A stretch of DNA of 64,000 nucleotides from Sphingopyxis sp. OPL5. Its GTDB lineage: Bacteria > Pseudomonadota > Alphaproteobacteria > Sphingomonadales > Sphingomonadaceae. Positions 16,550 to 25,921 of the stretch are shown in pieces (within the stretch, counting starts at the first letter, position 1; every line of letters starts with the position of its first letter). The stretch covers positions 744,001 through 808,000 of the forward strand of contig NZ_CP060725.1 of the NCBI RefSeq assembly GCF_003797775.2. Direction: 5' to 3'. Both the position numbers and the translations under genes were made by a program. Below the pieces are notes generated by a model. It did not search any database and was not told the origin of the DNA. It saw only the letters and a list, made by a program, of their open reading frames with translations.

Positions 16550-18340
16550 TCAGCCCTTCGGCCCGTCCACGATGCGGATGCCGAGTTCCTTGAGTTGCTT
16601 GTCGCTGACTGGCGCCGGGGCCTGCATCATCAGGTCCTCGGCCTTCTGCGTCATCGGGAAGACGATGACTTCGCGGATGTTGGGCTCGTCCGCGAGCAAC
16701 ATCACGATGCGATCGACGCCCGGCGCCGAGCCACCGTGCGGCGGCGCGCCGAATTTGAACGCGTTGATCATGCCGGCGAAATTGGTGTCGACATCGGCTT
16801 GGCTGTATCCGGCGATTTCAAAGGCCTTATACATGATGTCCGGCCGATGGTTCCGGATCGCGCCCGACGACAGTTCGACGCCGTTGCAGACGATGTCGTA
16901 CTGATACGCCAATATGTCGAGCGGGTCCTTCGAGGTCAGTGCCTCCAACTCGCCCTGCGGCATGCTGAAGGGATTGTGGCTGAAGTCGATCTTGCCGGTT
17001 TCCTCGTCGGCCTCGAACATCGGGAAGTCGACGATCCAGCAGAATTCGAAGCGCGACTGGTCGATCAGTTCCAGCTGCTCGGCGACACGCGTGCGGGCGA
17101 GTCCGGCGAGCTTGGTGGCCTGCGCCTCCTTGCCGGCCGAGAAGAATATCCCGTCGTTCGGCCCAAGACCGAGCGCGTCGGCGATCGCCTTCATGCCCTC
17201 CTGCCCGTGATTGTTCGCGATCGGCCCGCCGAACACGCCGTCCTTCTGCGTTGCATAGCCAAGGCCGGGGAAACCTTCGGACTGCGCCCACGAGTTCATT
17301 TCGTCGAAGAACTTACGGCTCTTTTCAGCCGTGTTCGGCGCGGGCACCGCCCGGACGACGTCGCCCGCCTCGACCATCGACGCAAAGCGGCCGAAACCCG
17401 ATCCCTTGAACAGGTCGGACACGTCGGTGATCAGCAACGGGTTACGCAGATCGGGCTTGTCGTTGCCGTATTTCGCCATCGATTCCCGGTATGGGATGCG
17501 CTTGAACGGCAGCGGCGACACGGTGCGCCCCTTGCCCTGCCAGTCGGCGAATTCTTCGAACACGCCATGCAGCACGGGCTCGATCGCGGCGAACACGTCG
17601 TCCTGGGTGACGTAGCTCATCTCGAAATCGAGCTGGTAGAATTCGCCGGGCGAACGGTCGGCGCGCGCATCCTCGTCGCGGAAGCAGGGGGCGATCTGAA
17701 AATATCTGTCGAACCCGGCGACCATCAGCAGCTGCTTGAACATCTGCGGGGCCTGCGGGAGGGCATAGAATTTGCCCGGATGGACCCGCGACGGGACCAG
17801 ATAGTCGCGCGCGCCCTCCGGCGATGACGCCGTCAGAATCGGCGTCTGGAATTCGGTAAAGCCCTGCCCAATCATTCGGCGGCGAAGGCTGGAAATCACG
17901 TTCGAGCGCAGCATGATGTTGGCGTGAAGTCGCTCGCGCCGCAAATCGAGGTAGCGGTAGCGCAGGCGGATATCCTCGGGATATTCGGTATCGCCGAACA
18001 CCGGCAGCGGCAGCTTGTCGGCCGACGACTGGACGACGATCTCGCTGGGATAGATTTCGATCTCGCCGGTCGGCAGTTTCGGATTGATCGTCTCGGGCGA
18101 GCGTGCGGAAACCTTGCCCGTCACCGTCAGCACCGACTCCGGTCCGGCCGCATCGACGATCGGGAACAGCTTCGACCCGGTCTCGACGATGATCTGGGTC
18201 ACGCCGTAATGGTCGCGCAGATCGACGAACAGCACGTTCGCATGTTCACGCGTGCGATGGATCCAGCCCGACAGGCGGACCTCTTGCCCGACTTCGGCGG
18301 CGGTCAAGGCGGCACAGGTGTGCGTACGATAGGCGTGCAT
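16550..18340 (-). CDS. aspS: Aspartate--tRNA ligase
   Basis: The enzyme charges tRNA-Asp, and in many alphaproteobacteria also tRNA-Asn. The 596-residue protein has the N-terminal OB-fold anticodon domain ([26 protein letters not shown]) and class II motif 2 ([23 protein letters not shown]). It also has the bacterial GAD insertion and motif 3 ([19 protein letters not shown]). The ATG at 18340 gives the family N-terminus; the frame extends to 18427 without support. Discrimination between Asp and Asn tRNA cannot be judged here. Confidence 0.96.
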   Translation of the reverse strand: MHAYRTHTCAALTAAEVGQEVRLSGWIHRTREHANVLFVDLRDHYGVTQIIVETGSKLFPIVDAAGPESVLTVTGKVSARSPETINPKLPTGEIEIYPSEIVVQSSADKLPLPVFGDTEYPEDIRLRYRYLDLRRERLHANIMLRSNVISSLRRRMIGQGFTEFQTPILTASSPEGARDYLVPSRVHPGKFYALPQAPQMFKQLLMVAGFDRYFQIAPCFRDEDARADRSPGEFYQLDFEMSYVTQDDVFAAIEPVLHGVFEEFADWQGKGRTVSPLPFKRIPYRESMAKYGNDKPDLRNPLLITDVSDLFKGSGFGRFASMVEAGDVVRAVPAPNTAEKSRKFFDEMNSWAQSEGFPGLGYATQKDGVFGGPIANNHGQEGMKAIADALGLGPNDGIFFSAGKEAQATKLAGLARTRVAEQLELIDQSRFEFCWIVDFPMFEADEETGKIDFSHNPFSMPQGELEALTSKDPLDILAYQYDIVCNGVELSSGAIRNHRPDIMYKAFEIAGYSQADVDTNFAGMINAFKFGAPPHGGSAPGVDRIVMLLADEPNIREVIVFPMTQKAEDLMMQAPAPVSDKQLKELGIRIVDGPKG

Positions 18341-18442
18341 TTTTTCGTCTTTCAATCGTCGGGGAGCGCGGGCGAAAGCCGCACCGATATGGCCGCGCCT
18401 AAGGCAGGGCGACGCGCCATTTGTCAAGGGTAGAAGGGCGAT

Positions 18443-19954
18443 TCAGCCAGTCAGCCCCAGCCCGTCGAGCACCGCGCTGCCGAAGATCGCGCGATGCGTG
18501 GGATCGGGGATCAGACGGTTGCGGGCGGCGCGCCAGCGTTGCAAATCCTCGCCATAATCGGCTGCGACGCGTGCCCCATCGAGGTGACAGCTTTTCGCCC
18601 AGTGGCGCGTGAAGTCCACCCCCTCGCGGTCGAGCAGTTCGACGACGCGCGCATAGGCTTCGGCGGTCCGCGGGCTGCGCGGACCGTCGAAGTCGATCAC
18701 TGCATTGTGGGTGAAACGCGCAGGTGCGAGCAGCCCCTGCGCGCGTTCCATGAAGCGCACTGTCACCGCGGTCGAACCGCCGTGGCGCGTGTAGACGCCG
18801 CAGATCAGCTCAAACACATGCGCCAAATCGCTGCGGTCGATCGTCACCGAGGCGTTGAACAGGTCGGCGAGCGGCCGGTGGGTGTCGAGCCCCTCCCCCC
18901 AGGTGCCATGCACCGGCGGGTCATCGACGTCGGGACCCGCAGCATAGCCCATCTTCATCGCGAACTGGAGCAGCGCGCCGCGCGCCCAAGGATAATCGTC
19001 GAGCAGCCGTCCGAGCAGACTGAGCGCGTCGTAACCCGCGCCCAGTTCTCCCGGGGTCGCCCGCTCGTAATCGGCGCGCCACGGCTCAGCATAGAGGAAG
19101 CGCAGCATCGCGGGGCGTTTAAACGGCTTGTACGGATTGACGATCATCTGGACGAAGTCGGGATCGCGATCGAGCGCATAGGCCGCCGAAAAGCGGCGGA
19201 AATCGCCTGCCGCAAGCCAGTCGAGCGCGGCGCAGTCGACCTTACGCAGATTCTGGATCGGGCGGACGAGGAATTTGGGGACGCTATCGACGACGAGCGC
19301 GGTCACGATGCCGAGCGCGCCGACGGGCAACTGGACCGCGGCGAAGACATCATCGTCGCGCAGGACCGTCGACCCGGTCGCGGCGATGAAGGCGTCGCTC
19401 ATCACCCCGGCCGCGGGTTCGACCCAATGGACGCCCGCAGGTGTCACCAGCTGGACCGCGCGGATATGATCCTGGATGCCGCCGCGCGTGACCATCGACC
19501 CGTGCGTGCCAGTCGCCGCTGCGCCGGCAAAGGTCTGGCCATTGCCCGCGCCGCTCGTCCACAGCGAGCGGCCTTCTGCCTCGAGCTTGTCGGACACCTC
19601 GTCGACGAGCGTCCCGGCCTCGACGAGCATCAGCCCGGCGGCATCGACACCGGGCAGGACGTCACTTGCGGCGATGCGGAAACAGCGGTTGAAGCGGCGG
19701 GTGTGGAGCAGCCAGGCGTCCGAACAGATATTGACGTTCGATGGCGACCAGCCTGCGCCGAGCGGCCGCACGCGCTTCCCCTTCGCCAGCGCTTCGCCAA
19801 GCCATTCGCGTACCGCCGCCGCCGCGATCGCGATCTCGTCGCGCCCGCGCGCCGCATCGCCGCTGCGCAACGCGAAACGCGTCGCATCCTCGCACACGCC
19901 GGTGCCGTGATAATTGGTCCAGCGACCCGACTCGCCGATCGGAACAATGGGCAT
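18443..19954 (-). CDS. FAD-dependent oxidase of the aldonolactone oxidase type
   Basis: The 503-residue protein has an N-terminal PCMH-type FAD-binding domain. Visible are RVRPLGAGWSPSN, a GAGNGQTFAGAAATGTHGS stretch typical of this flavin family, and GALGIVTALVV. A C-terminal substrate domain follows. Family members oxidise sugar lactones or alditols. The covalent-flavin histidine of AldO-like enzymes (in a GxGHS context) is replaced by Trp in GAGWS, so FAD is probably bound non-covalently. The start ATG at 19954 shares a base with the stop of the upstream small membrane gene. A much longer frame upstream is antisense to rnd. Confidence 0.75.
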   Translation of the reverse strand: MPIVPIGESGRWTNYHGTGVCEDATRFALRSGDAARGRDEIAIAAAAVREWLGEALAKGKRVRPLGAGWSPSNVNICSDAWLLHTRRFNRCFRIAASDVLPGVDAAGLMLVEAGTLVDEVSDKLEAEGRSLWTSGAGNGQTFAGAAATGTHGSMVTRGGIQDHIRAVQLVTPAGVHWVEPAAGVMSDAFIAATGSTVLRDDDVFAAVQLPVGALGIVTALVVDSVPKFLVRPIQNLRKVDCAALDWLAAGDFRRFSAAYALDRDPDFVQMIVNPYKPFKRPAMLRFLYAEPWRADYERATPGELGAGYDALSLLGRLLDDYPWARGALLQFAMKMGYAAGPDVDDPPVHGTWGEGLDTHRPLADLFNASVTIDRSDLAHVFELICGVYTRHGGSTAVTVRFMERAQGLLAPARFTHNAVIDFDGPRSPRTAEAYARVVELLDREGVDFTRHWAKSCHLDGARVAADYGEDLQRWRAARNRLIPDPTHRAIFGSAVLDGLGLTG

Positions 19955-20283
19955 CACGCGTCTCCCAGCGGCTGAATACCGGCATGGGCGCGCCAAGCGA
20001 CGGTCACCGGGCGGATCAAGCCAAGCGTCGCGATAGCAACCAGGGCCTGTCGGCGCGTCGCATAGACTCGCAGGTCGCACAGCCCGTGATCGGCCTCCGG
20101 CGTTACGAAGGGTTGGCGCGCCGCGGCGGCGAGTCCCCAATATCTCAGCGTCACGACCATCGATTCCTCGTCGAGTGGCCGCGGATTGGCGATCGACACG
20201 AAGATGTCGCCCTGCCCCGCCATATATTGCCCGAAAAGCAGCGCAAAACCGATCGCCGCCAGCGTCCAGCCGACCCACATCAT
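19954..20283 (-). CDS. Small membrane protein coupled to the FAD oxidase
   Basis: The 109-residue product has a first hydrophobic helix (WVGWTLAAIGFALLFGQYMA) and a second weaker one near residues 80-95. The polar middle includes the phrase DEESMVVTLRYWGLAAA. No family is recognised. Its stop overlaps the FAD oxidase start by one base, which suggests the two are made together. It diverges from rnd; the 109-base gap has no convincing promoter. Confidence 0.6.
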   Translation of the reverse strand: MMWVGWTLAAIGFALLFGQYMAGQGDIFVSIANPRPLDEESMVVTLRYWGLAAAARQPFVTPEADHGLCDLRVYATRRQALVAIATLGLIRPVTVAWRAHAGIQPLGDA

Positions 20284-20392
20284 GTGCCGATACCCCTTCG
20301 CGTTTCAACATGCCGATGTTCCGGCTTCGCGACCCGAAGAGCGTGGGCAATTTTTCCTGCCCGTCTGCATCAACTAGCTGTATAGGCGCGGC

Positions 20393-21619
20393 ATGCAAGT
20401 CCATCCGCTCATCGAAACCAGCGCCGCGCTCGTCGAATTCTGTGATCTCATCAAGAACAGCGATTTCATCGCGGTCGACACCGAGTTCATGCGCGAGAAC
20501 ACCTTCTGGCCCGAACTCTGCCTGATCCAGGTCGCCAACAGCGAGCACGCCGCAGGCATCGACCCGTTGGCAAAGGACATGGACCTGAAACCGCTGCTTG
20601 ATCTGATGGTCGACAACGAGGACATGCTGAAGGTCTTCCACGCCGGCGGGCAGGATGTCGAAATCATCTTCAACCTGACCGGCAAGACCCCGCACCCGAT
20701 CTTCGACACCCAGATCGGGCAGATGGCGCTCGGTCAGGCCGAACAGGTCGGCTATTCGAACCTCGTCGAGGCGTGGCTGGGTATCCAGCTCGACAAGGGC
20801 GCGCGCTTTACCGACTGGAGCCGCCGCCCGCTCGACAAGCGCCAGATCGACTATGCGATCGGCGACGTCACCCATTTGGCCAAAATTTTTCCGATGATGC
20901 TCAAAAAGCTCGTCAAGACCGGGCGCGGCCATTGGCTCGACGAGGAGATGGAAAAGCTAGCCGATCCGTCGAACTACAGCGTCGACCCCGATCAGGCGTG
21001 GCACCGGATCAAGATTCCGTCGCGCAAACCCGACGTGCTCGGCCGCTTGCAATCGCTGGCGGCGTGGCGCGAGCGCGAGGCGCGTTCGAAGAATCTGCCG
21101 CGCGGCCGAATCGTCAAGGACGAAACGCTCGCCGACCTCGCCGCGCATCCGCCGAAGGATCAGGACGGTCTGGGCCGCGTACGCGGGCTGTCAGCGACCT
21201 GGCGCTCGAACGACATCGGCGGGCGACTGATGGATGCACTCGACAACGCCAAGCCGCTCGACCGCGACGACATGCCCGACCGCGCCCCGCGCGGGCCGGG
21301 GCTGGGCAAGGAAGGCGTGCTCGTCGCCGATTTGCTCAAGCTGCTGCTCAAGATTCGCGGACGCGAGCTTAATGTCGCGGCGCGGCTGATCGCGCGCAGC
21401 GACGAACTCGAGGCGCTTGCTGCCGGGCGCCGCGACAATATTCCGATGCTGCAGGGCTGGCGCTACGACGTGTTCGGCCATGCCGCGCTCGACCTAGTCG
21501 AGGGGCGGATGGGCTTTGCCGTCCAGCACGGCAAGCTGGTGATGAGCAAGATCGAGGCCCCGACCCCGATCGACGCGGCCCCGATCGACGCGGCCCCGAT
21601 CGACGCGACCGAAGCTTAA
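20393..21619 (+). CDS. rnd: Ribonuclease D
   Basis: RNase D is a 3' exonuclease that trims tRNA precursors. The 408-residue protein has the DEDD exonuclease fold (IAVDTEFMRENTFWPELCLIQ, VFHAGGQDVEII, YAIGDVTHLAKIF). Two HRDC-type helical domains follow (LAAWREREARSKNLPRGRIVKDETL). The last 20 codons are a 15-base tandem repeat encoding Pro-Ile-Asp-Ala-Ala units, unlike the rest of the protein. It converges with ppx, the two stops overlapping by four bases. Confidence 0.93.
   Translation: MQVHPLIETSAALVEFCDLIKNSDFIAVDTEFMRENTFWPELCLIQVANSEHAAGIDPLAKDMDLKPLLDLMVDNEDMLKVFHAGGQDVEIIFNLTGKTPHPIFDTQIGQMALGQAEQVGYSNLVEAWLGIQLDKGARFTDWSRRPLDKRQIDYAIGDVTHLAKIFPMMLKKLVKTGRGHWLDEEMEKLADPSNYSVDPDQAWHRIKIPSRKPDVLGRLQSLAAWREREARSKNLPRGRIVKDETLADLAAHPPKDQDGLGRVRGLSATWRSNDIGGRLMDALDNAKPLDRDDMPDRAPRGPGLGKEGVLVADLLKLLLKIRGRELNVAARLIARSDELEALAAGRRDNIPMLQGWRYDVFGHAALDLVEGRMGFAVQHGKLVMSKIEAPTPIDAAPIDAAPIDATEA
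21565..21609 (+). repeat. Three 15-base tandem repeats in the 3' end of rnd
   Basis: Units CCCGATCGACGCGGC run head to tail at 21565-21579, 21580-21594 and 21595-21609, the last with one base changed. They encode repeated PIDAA at the C-terminus and keep the frame. Confidence 0.85.
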
Positions 21620-23109
21620 AGAAGCACGAGTTCAGGCTTGGCGTCGAGCGCTTGCGCGAGCGAGCGCAGGCGGCGGTCGACCGATTCGCCGGCGAGGTGG
21701 TGCCAGCCCGCTTCGAGGCTGAGGACCAGCTTGCCCTTTTCGAGTGCAATGCGGCTCGCCTTTAGCGGCGCTTCGACCCCGCCGGTCAGGCGCTGCGCCA
21801 GCCGGATCGCGAGCCCCCATTGCCGCGCCCGCGCCAGCCGTTCGGCCGCGACGAGCGATCCCATCGCCGGAAAATCGCCGTCGGCGCCGCCGAAGCCGGC
21901 GTGGAGCGCGCGCGCGAGCAGGATGCGGCCCGGAATATCGATGCCGCGCCAGTTGCCGTGCAGGCCGATTTCGGTACCGCGATCGGCGCGAAAATCGGGG
22001 TTCGCCGACCAGGCGACATCGCTGAGCAGGCTGGCCGCGAGGCGGACACGACTGTCGGCGGCGTCTTCGCTGGCGAAGAGCGGTGCGATCCATTCGGCAA
22101 GCGCGGGACCGTGCGGCGCAAAGCGCGCGAGGCGGCGGCCTTCGAATTCGGCGGCGACGATCAGCGGATCCTGCGCCCGCGTCCCGGCGTCGAGCGCCTG
22201 ATAGAGCAGCCCTTCGCGCAAACCCGACGACGAAACCGTCATGTCGGGAACGTCGATGATGTTGGCGAGCGCGGCGAGCAGGGCCGCGGCGTCGGGCAGC
22301 GATGCGGCGCGGTTCGACGCCATGCCGGGAATCGCCTTCAGTTCCTCAAAGCTCAGCCGCTGGGTCGCGCGGAGCAGCCGGCGCAGCGCGGTACGCGGCA
22401 GGCTGTGCTGGTCGAGCACCGCGAGCGGGTCGTGGGTGAGTTCGAGGTCGAGACGCGCGAGCGCGCGCCACGAACCGCCGACGAGATAGAGCGGCAGCCC
22501 GGCGCAATCGCCCGGCCAGTCCTTGGCGCGCAGCATCTTGCGGATCGCGCGCTCGAACGCCTGCGGCCCGTCCTTGCGCAGCGCGGGAAGCCGCAGCACG
22601 CCGAGCGGAAAGCTGTTGCGGCGGCCCACCTGGCCGTTCGAAACCGCCGCGAGTTCGAGGCTGCCGCCACCGAGATCGACGGCGATACCATGCGCGTCGG
22701 GGATGGCGGCGATGACGCCATAGCCCGCCGCCTCGGCCTCTTCCTGGCCCGACAGCAGGCGGATCTGGAGTCCGGCCTCGGCGGCGCCGGCGATGAAGTC
22801 GGGGCCGTTGGATGCGTCGCGCACCGCGGCGGTCGCGACGCACTGCAGGTCCTTGACCTCCATGTGCCGGGCCAGCAGCGCGTAGCGGCGCAGGGCATAA
22901 AGGCCGCGCTTGGCGTCTTCGGAGGCGATACGACCGTCGATCGACAGGCCGCGGCCGAGGCCGGCGGCGACCTTTTCGTTGAAGATCACCGCCGGCGCGC
23001 GCGGCGGGCCTTCATAAACGACGAGGCGGACCGAGTTGGAACCGATGTCGATGACCGCCGAGCGATGGAGTTTGGATTTGGGGGCGCGCTGGGGGGGCAA
23101 TTTGGTCAA
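21616..23109 (-). CDS. ppx: Exopolyphosphatase / guanosine pentaphosphate phosphatase (Ppx/GppA)
   Basis: The enzyme removes terminal phosphates from polyphosphate and may also act on pppGpp. The 497-residue protein has the ASKHA phosphatase core: SAVIDIGSNSVRLVVYEG at residues 18-35, TAAVRDASNG, and IAVDLGGGSLELA. A C-terminal helical part follows. Its start overlaps the ppk1 stop by four bases, so synthesis and breakdown of polyphosphate are encoded together. Confidence 0.92.
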   Translation of the reverse strand: MTKLPPQRAPKSKLHRSAVIDIGSNSVRLVVYEGPPRAPAVIFNEKVAAGLGRGLSIDGRIASEDAKRGLYALRRYALLARHMEVKDLQCVATAAVRDASNGPDFIAGAAEAGLQIRLLSGQEEAEAAGYGVIAAIPDAHGIAVDLGGGSLELAAVSNGQVGRRNSFPLGVLRLPALRKDGPQAFERAIRKMLRAKDWPGDCAGLPLYLVGGSWRALARLDLELTHDPLAVLDQHSLPRTALRRLLRATQRLSFEELKAIPGMASNRAASLPDAAALLAALANIIDVPDMTVSSSGLREGLLYQALDAGTRAQDPLIVAAEFEGRRLARFAPHGPALAEWIAPLFASEDAADSRVRLAASLLSDVAWSANPDFRADRGTEIGLHGNWRGIDIPGRILLARALHAGFGGADGDFPAMGSLVAAERLARARQWGLAIRLAQRLTGGVEAPLKASRIALEKGKLVLSLEAGWHHLAGESVDRRLRSLAQALDAKPELVLL

Positions 23110-25274
23110 TCTTCACGCATATTGAGGAGGAGCGTCGGGACGTCCTGGCGTTGGTGGAGCGCGGTGCCGCGGCCCGATAGAGACGGATTCGTCATAAAAT
23201 AATGGTGCAAGTTAAATGGTTTGTCGCCCGGATTTAAGCGCACATAGGTGCCGTCGGCTTGCAGCACCCAGCTTTGTTCATTGTCGATGAGGTTCGCGAC
23301 GAGCACCTGGTCCAGAATCTGGTCGTGGACGGTCGGGTTTTCGATCGGGATCATATATTCGACGCGGCGGTCGAAGTTGCGCGGCATCCAGTCGGCGCTG
23401 GAGATATAGAGCTTTGCGTTGCGGTGCGGCAGCGCCGCGCCGTTGGCGAAGGCCCAGATGCGGCTATGCTCGAGAAAGCGGCCGACGACCGATTTGACGC
23501 GGATCGTTTCGGAGAGGCCGGGAACCCCGGGACGCAGGCAGCAGATGCCGCGCACGACGAGTTCGACCGGCACCCCGGCGACGCTCGCTTCATAGAGCTT
23601 GTCGATGATGCCGGGGTCGACGAGGCTGTTCATCTTGGCCCAGACGCCCGAGGGCGCCCCCGCGCGCGCCGCGGCGATCTCGGCATCGATCAGCTGACAG
23701 AGATGCGCGCGCATGTTGAGCGGCGACATCGTGATCATGTCGAGCCGTTCGGGTTCGACATAGCCGGTGATGTAGTTGAACAATTGCGCCGCATCGCGCC
23801 CCGCGCGCGGGTCGGCGGTGAAGAAGCTGAGATCGGTGTAAATCCGGGCGGTCACCGGGTGGTAGTTGCCGGTGCCGAAGTGGCAGTAGGTTTTATACCC
23901 CTGCCCTTCGCGGCGGACGACCATCGAAATCTTGGCGTGGGTCTTCCATTCGATGAAGCCATAGACGACCTGCACCCCGGCGCGTTCGAGCTGGTTCGCC
24001 CAGAGCAGATTCTGTTCCTCGTCGAAGCGCGCCTTGAGTTCGACGACCGCGGTCACCGACTTGCCCGCCTCGGCCGCCTCGATCAGCGCGCGGATCACCG
24101 GGGACTGGTCGCCGGCGCGGTAGAGCGTCTGCTTGATCGCAACGACGTCGGGATCGGCCGCCGCCTGCCGCAGGAAGGCGAGAACGACCTCGAAGCTTTC
24201 ATAGGGATGGTGGACGAGGATGTCCTTGCTGCGGATCGCCGCGAAGCAATCGCCGCCATGTTCGCGAATGCGTTCGGGAAAACGCGCCGAGAAGGCGGGG
24301 AATTTGAGGTCGGGGCGGTCGACGTCGACGAGCGCCGACAGCGCCGCGAGACCGACGAAGCCGTCGATCTTGGCGACGATCGCTTCATGCCCCTGGATAT
24401 CGGCGTTGAGCACCGCGGCGAGTTCGCCGGGCATGTCGGCCTCAAGCTCCAAAAGGATGACGCGGCCGCGACGGCGGCGGCGGATCGCGGTGCGAAACAG
24501 CCGGACGAGATCCTCGGCCTCTTCCTCCAGCTCGATGTCGCTGTCGCGGATGATGCGAAAGACGCCGCGCGCGCGGATACGGTAGCCGGGGAAAATGATG
24601 TCGCCGAACAATTCGATCAGAAATTCGATCGGGACGAAATTCGACGCCTCGCCGGGCACCGGCACGAAACGCGGGAGCGAGCCCGGTATCATCACCAGTT
24701 CGCGGATCGTCTCGCCCGTCGCCTTGCGCTCGAGGTCAAGAATCACCCCGAGCCCGCGGTTGGGGATGAAGGGAAAGGGATGCGCCGGATCGAGCACCTG
24801 CGGGGTGAGGATCGGAAAAATCTGGTCGATGAAATATTGGCGCAGCAGCGTCCGGAGCTTTCCGGCGTCCGAATGGTCGCCATGGACGACGATGCCCTGT
24901 TCGCCGAGTTGCCGGTGGAGCAATTGCCATTCGCTCTGCTGCTGGTCGACGAGGCGGTTCACCTCGGCCTCGATCTCGGCGAGCTGTTGGCCGGGCGAGC
25001 GGCCGTCGGCGCTGGGATCATCGATCCCCTGCAACTGCTGGCCCTTGAGCCCCGCGACGCGGACCATGAAGAATTCGTCGAGGTTGCTGCCCGAAATCGA
25101 CAGGAAGCGCAGCCGTTCGAGCAGCGGATGCGCGGGATTGCGCGCCTCCTCCATCACCCGCCGGTTGAAGGCGAGCCAGCTGAGTTCGCGGTTGAAGAAG
25201 CGTTCGGGGCCGAAGGAGGGCCGCGCCGTGTCGGCATCATTGTCTGCGCGTAGGGGGCCGCCAGCTATCGACAT
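23106..25274 (-). CDS. ppk1: Polyphosphate kinase 1
   Basis: PPK1 makes polyphosphate from ATP. The 722-residue protein has the four usual parts: N domain (FFNRELSWLAFNRRVMEEA), head domain, and two phospholipase-D-like C domains. The autophosphorylated histidine lies in GTGNYHPVTARIYTDL, and the conserved SADWMPRNFDRRVE is present. It overlaps hda upstream by ten bases and ppx downstream by four. Confidence 0.96.
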   Translation of the reverse strand: MSIAGGPLRADNDADTARPSFGPERFFNRELSWLAFNRRVMEEARNPAHPLLERLRFLSISGSNLDEFFMVRVAGLKGQQLQGIDDPSADGRSPGQQLAEIEAEVNRLVDQQQSEWQLLHRQLGEQGIVVHGDHSDAGKLRTLLRQYFIDQIFPILTPQVLDPAHPFPFIPNRGLGVILDLERKATGETIRELVMIPGSLPRFVPVPGEASNFVPIEFLIELFGDIIFPGYRIRARGVFRIIRDSDIELEEEAEDLVRLFRTAIRRRRRGRVILLELEADMPGELAAVLNADIQGHEAIVAKIDGFVGLAALSALVDVDRPDLKFPAFSARFPERIREHGGDCFAAIRSKDILVHHPYESFEVVLAFLRQAAADPDVVAIKQTLYRAGDQSPVIRALIEAAEAGKSVTAVVELKARFDEEQNLLWANQLERAGVQVVYGFIEWKTHAKISMVVRREGQGYKTYCHFGTGNYHPVTARIYTDLSFFTADPRAGRDAAQLFNYITGYVEPERLDMITMSPLNMRAHLCQLIDAEIAAARAGAPSGVWAKMNSLVDPGIIDKLYEASVAGVPVELVVRGICCLRPGVPGLSETIRVKSVVGRFLEHSRIWAFANGAALPHRNAKLYISSADWMPRNFDRRVEYMIPIENPTVHDQILDQVLVANLIDNEQSWVLQADGTYVRLNPGDKPFNLHHYFMTNPSLSGRGTALHQRQDVPTLLLNMRED

Positions 25275-25921
25275 GTGTCTTCATCCTGCCTTTCAAGGAG
25301 ATCGGGATCGATCAGCCCCTGTGACAGTAATGTTTCACGCGTAAGACGAACCCCGACGCGCCGCCCCTGTTCGAGCGAGGCGGCATCGAGCGCGACGACG
25401 ATGCGGTGGAGCGTCGCATAGCTGCGCTCCATGCGCGGGACGATATAGGAGGCGACCTCGGGCGCGAGCGCCATGCCGCGCTGCGCGAACAGCGCCTCGA
25501 TCAGGTCGCGGGCGAGGCAATCGTCGGGTTCACCGATCGTCAGCACGGGCACGGCGCGCAGGCGCGAGGCGAGATCGGGAAGCCGGATATCCCAATCGGC
25601 GGGCGGCGCGTCGGCGATGACGAGAAGCGGGTCGCCGCTCGCTTGCGCGGCGTTCCACGCATGGAACATCGCTTCTTCGGAGACGCTGTCATGGCCGTCG
25701 ATGACGCGGCCGCCGGTTTCGCGCGCGAACAGCCGGCCGATCAGGCTGCGCCCCGACCCGCGCGGGCCGGTGAGGACCGCGGTGCGAACCGGCCATGTTC
25801 CGACATGGCGCAGATAACGCACCGCGTCGGCGTTGCTGGTGCCGACGATCAGCGGGCCATCATTGCTGCCCCCCGCGCTCCAGTCGAGCGGGAGCGCGAT
25901 CTGTCCCGAAGGGCCGGCCAT
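25265..25921 (-). CDS. hdaA: DnaA-homologue replication regulator Hda (HdaA)
   Basis: Hda with the DNA polymerase sliding clamp promotes hydrolysis of DnaA-ATP after initiation. The 218-residue protein has the clamp-binding motif QIALPL near its N-terminus. A reduced AAA+ domain follows, with Walker A GPRGSGRS in which the usual Lys is Arg, and sensor II region LHRIVVALDAASL. There is no DNA-binding domain IV of DnaA. The altered Walker A may mean weak or ADP-favouring nucleotide binding. It shares a base with the preceding gene and overlaps ppk1. Confidence 0.87.
   Translation of the reverse strand: MAGPSGQIALPLDWSAGGSNDGPLIVGTSNADAVRYLRHVGTWPVRTAVLTGPRGSGRSLIGRLFARETGGRVIDGHDSVSEEAMFHAWNAAQASGDPLLVIADAPPADWDIRLPDLASRLRAVPVLTIGEPDDCLARDLIEALFAQRGMALAPEVASYIVPRMERSYATLHRIVVALDAASLEQGRRVGVRLTRETLLSQGLIDPDLLERQDEDTCR

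Noticed and set aside
19955..20932. Long upstream extension of the FAD oxidase frame
   Set aside because: The extension is antisense to rnd and the small membrane gene; the oxidase begins with a family-like N-terminus at 19954.
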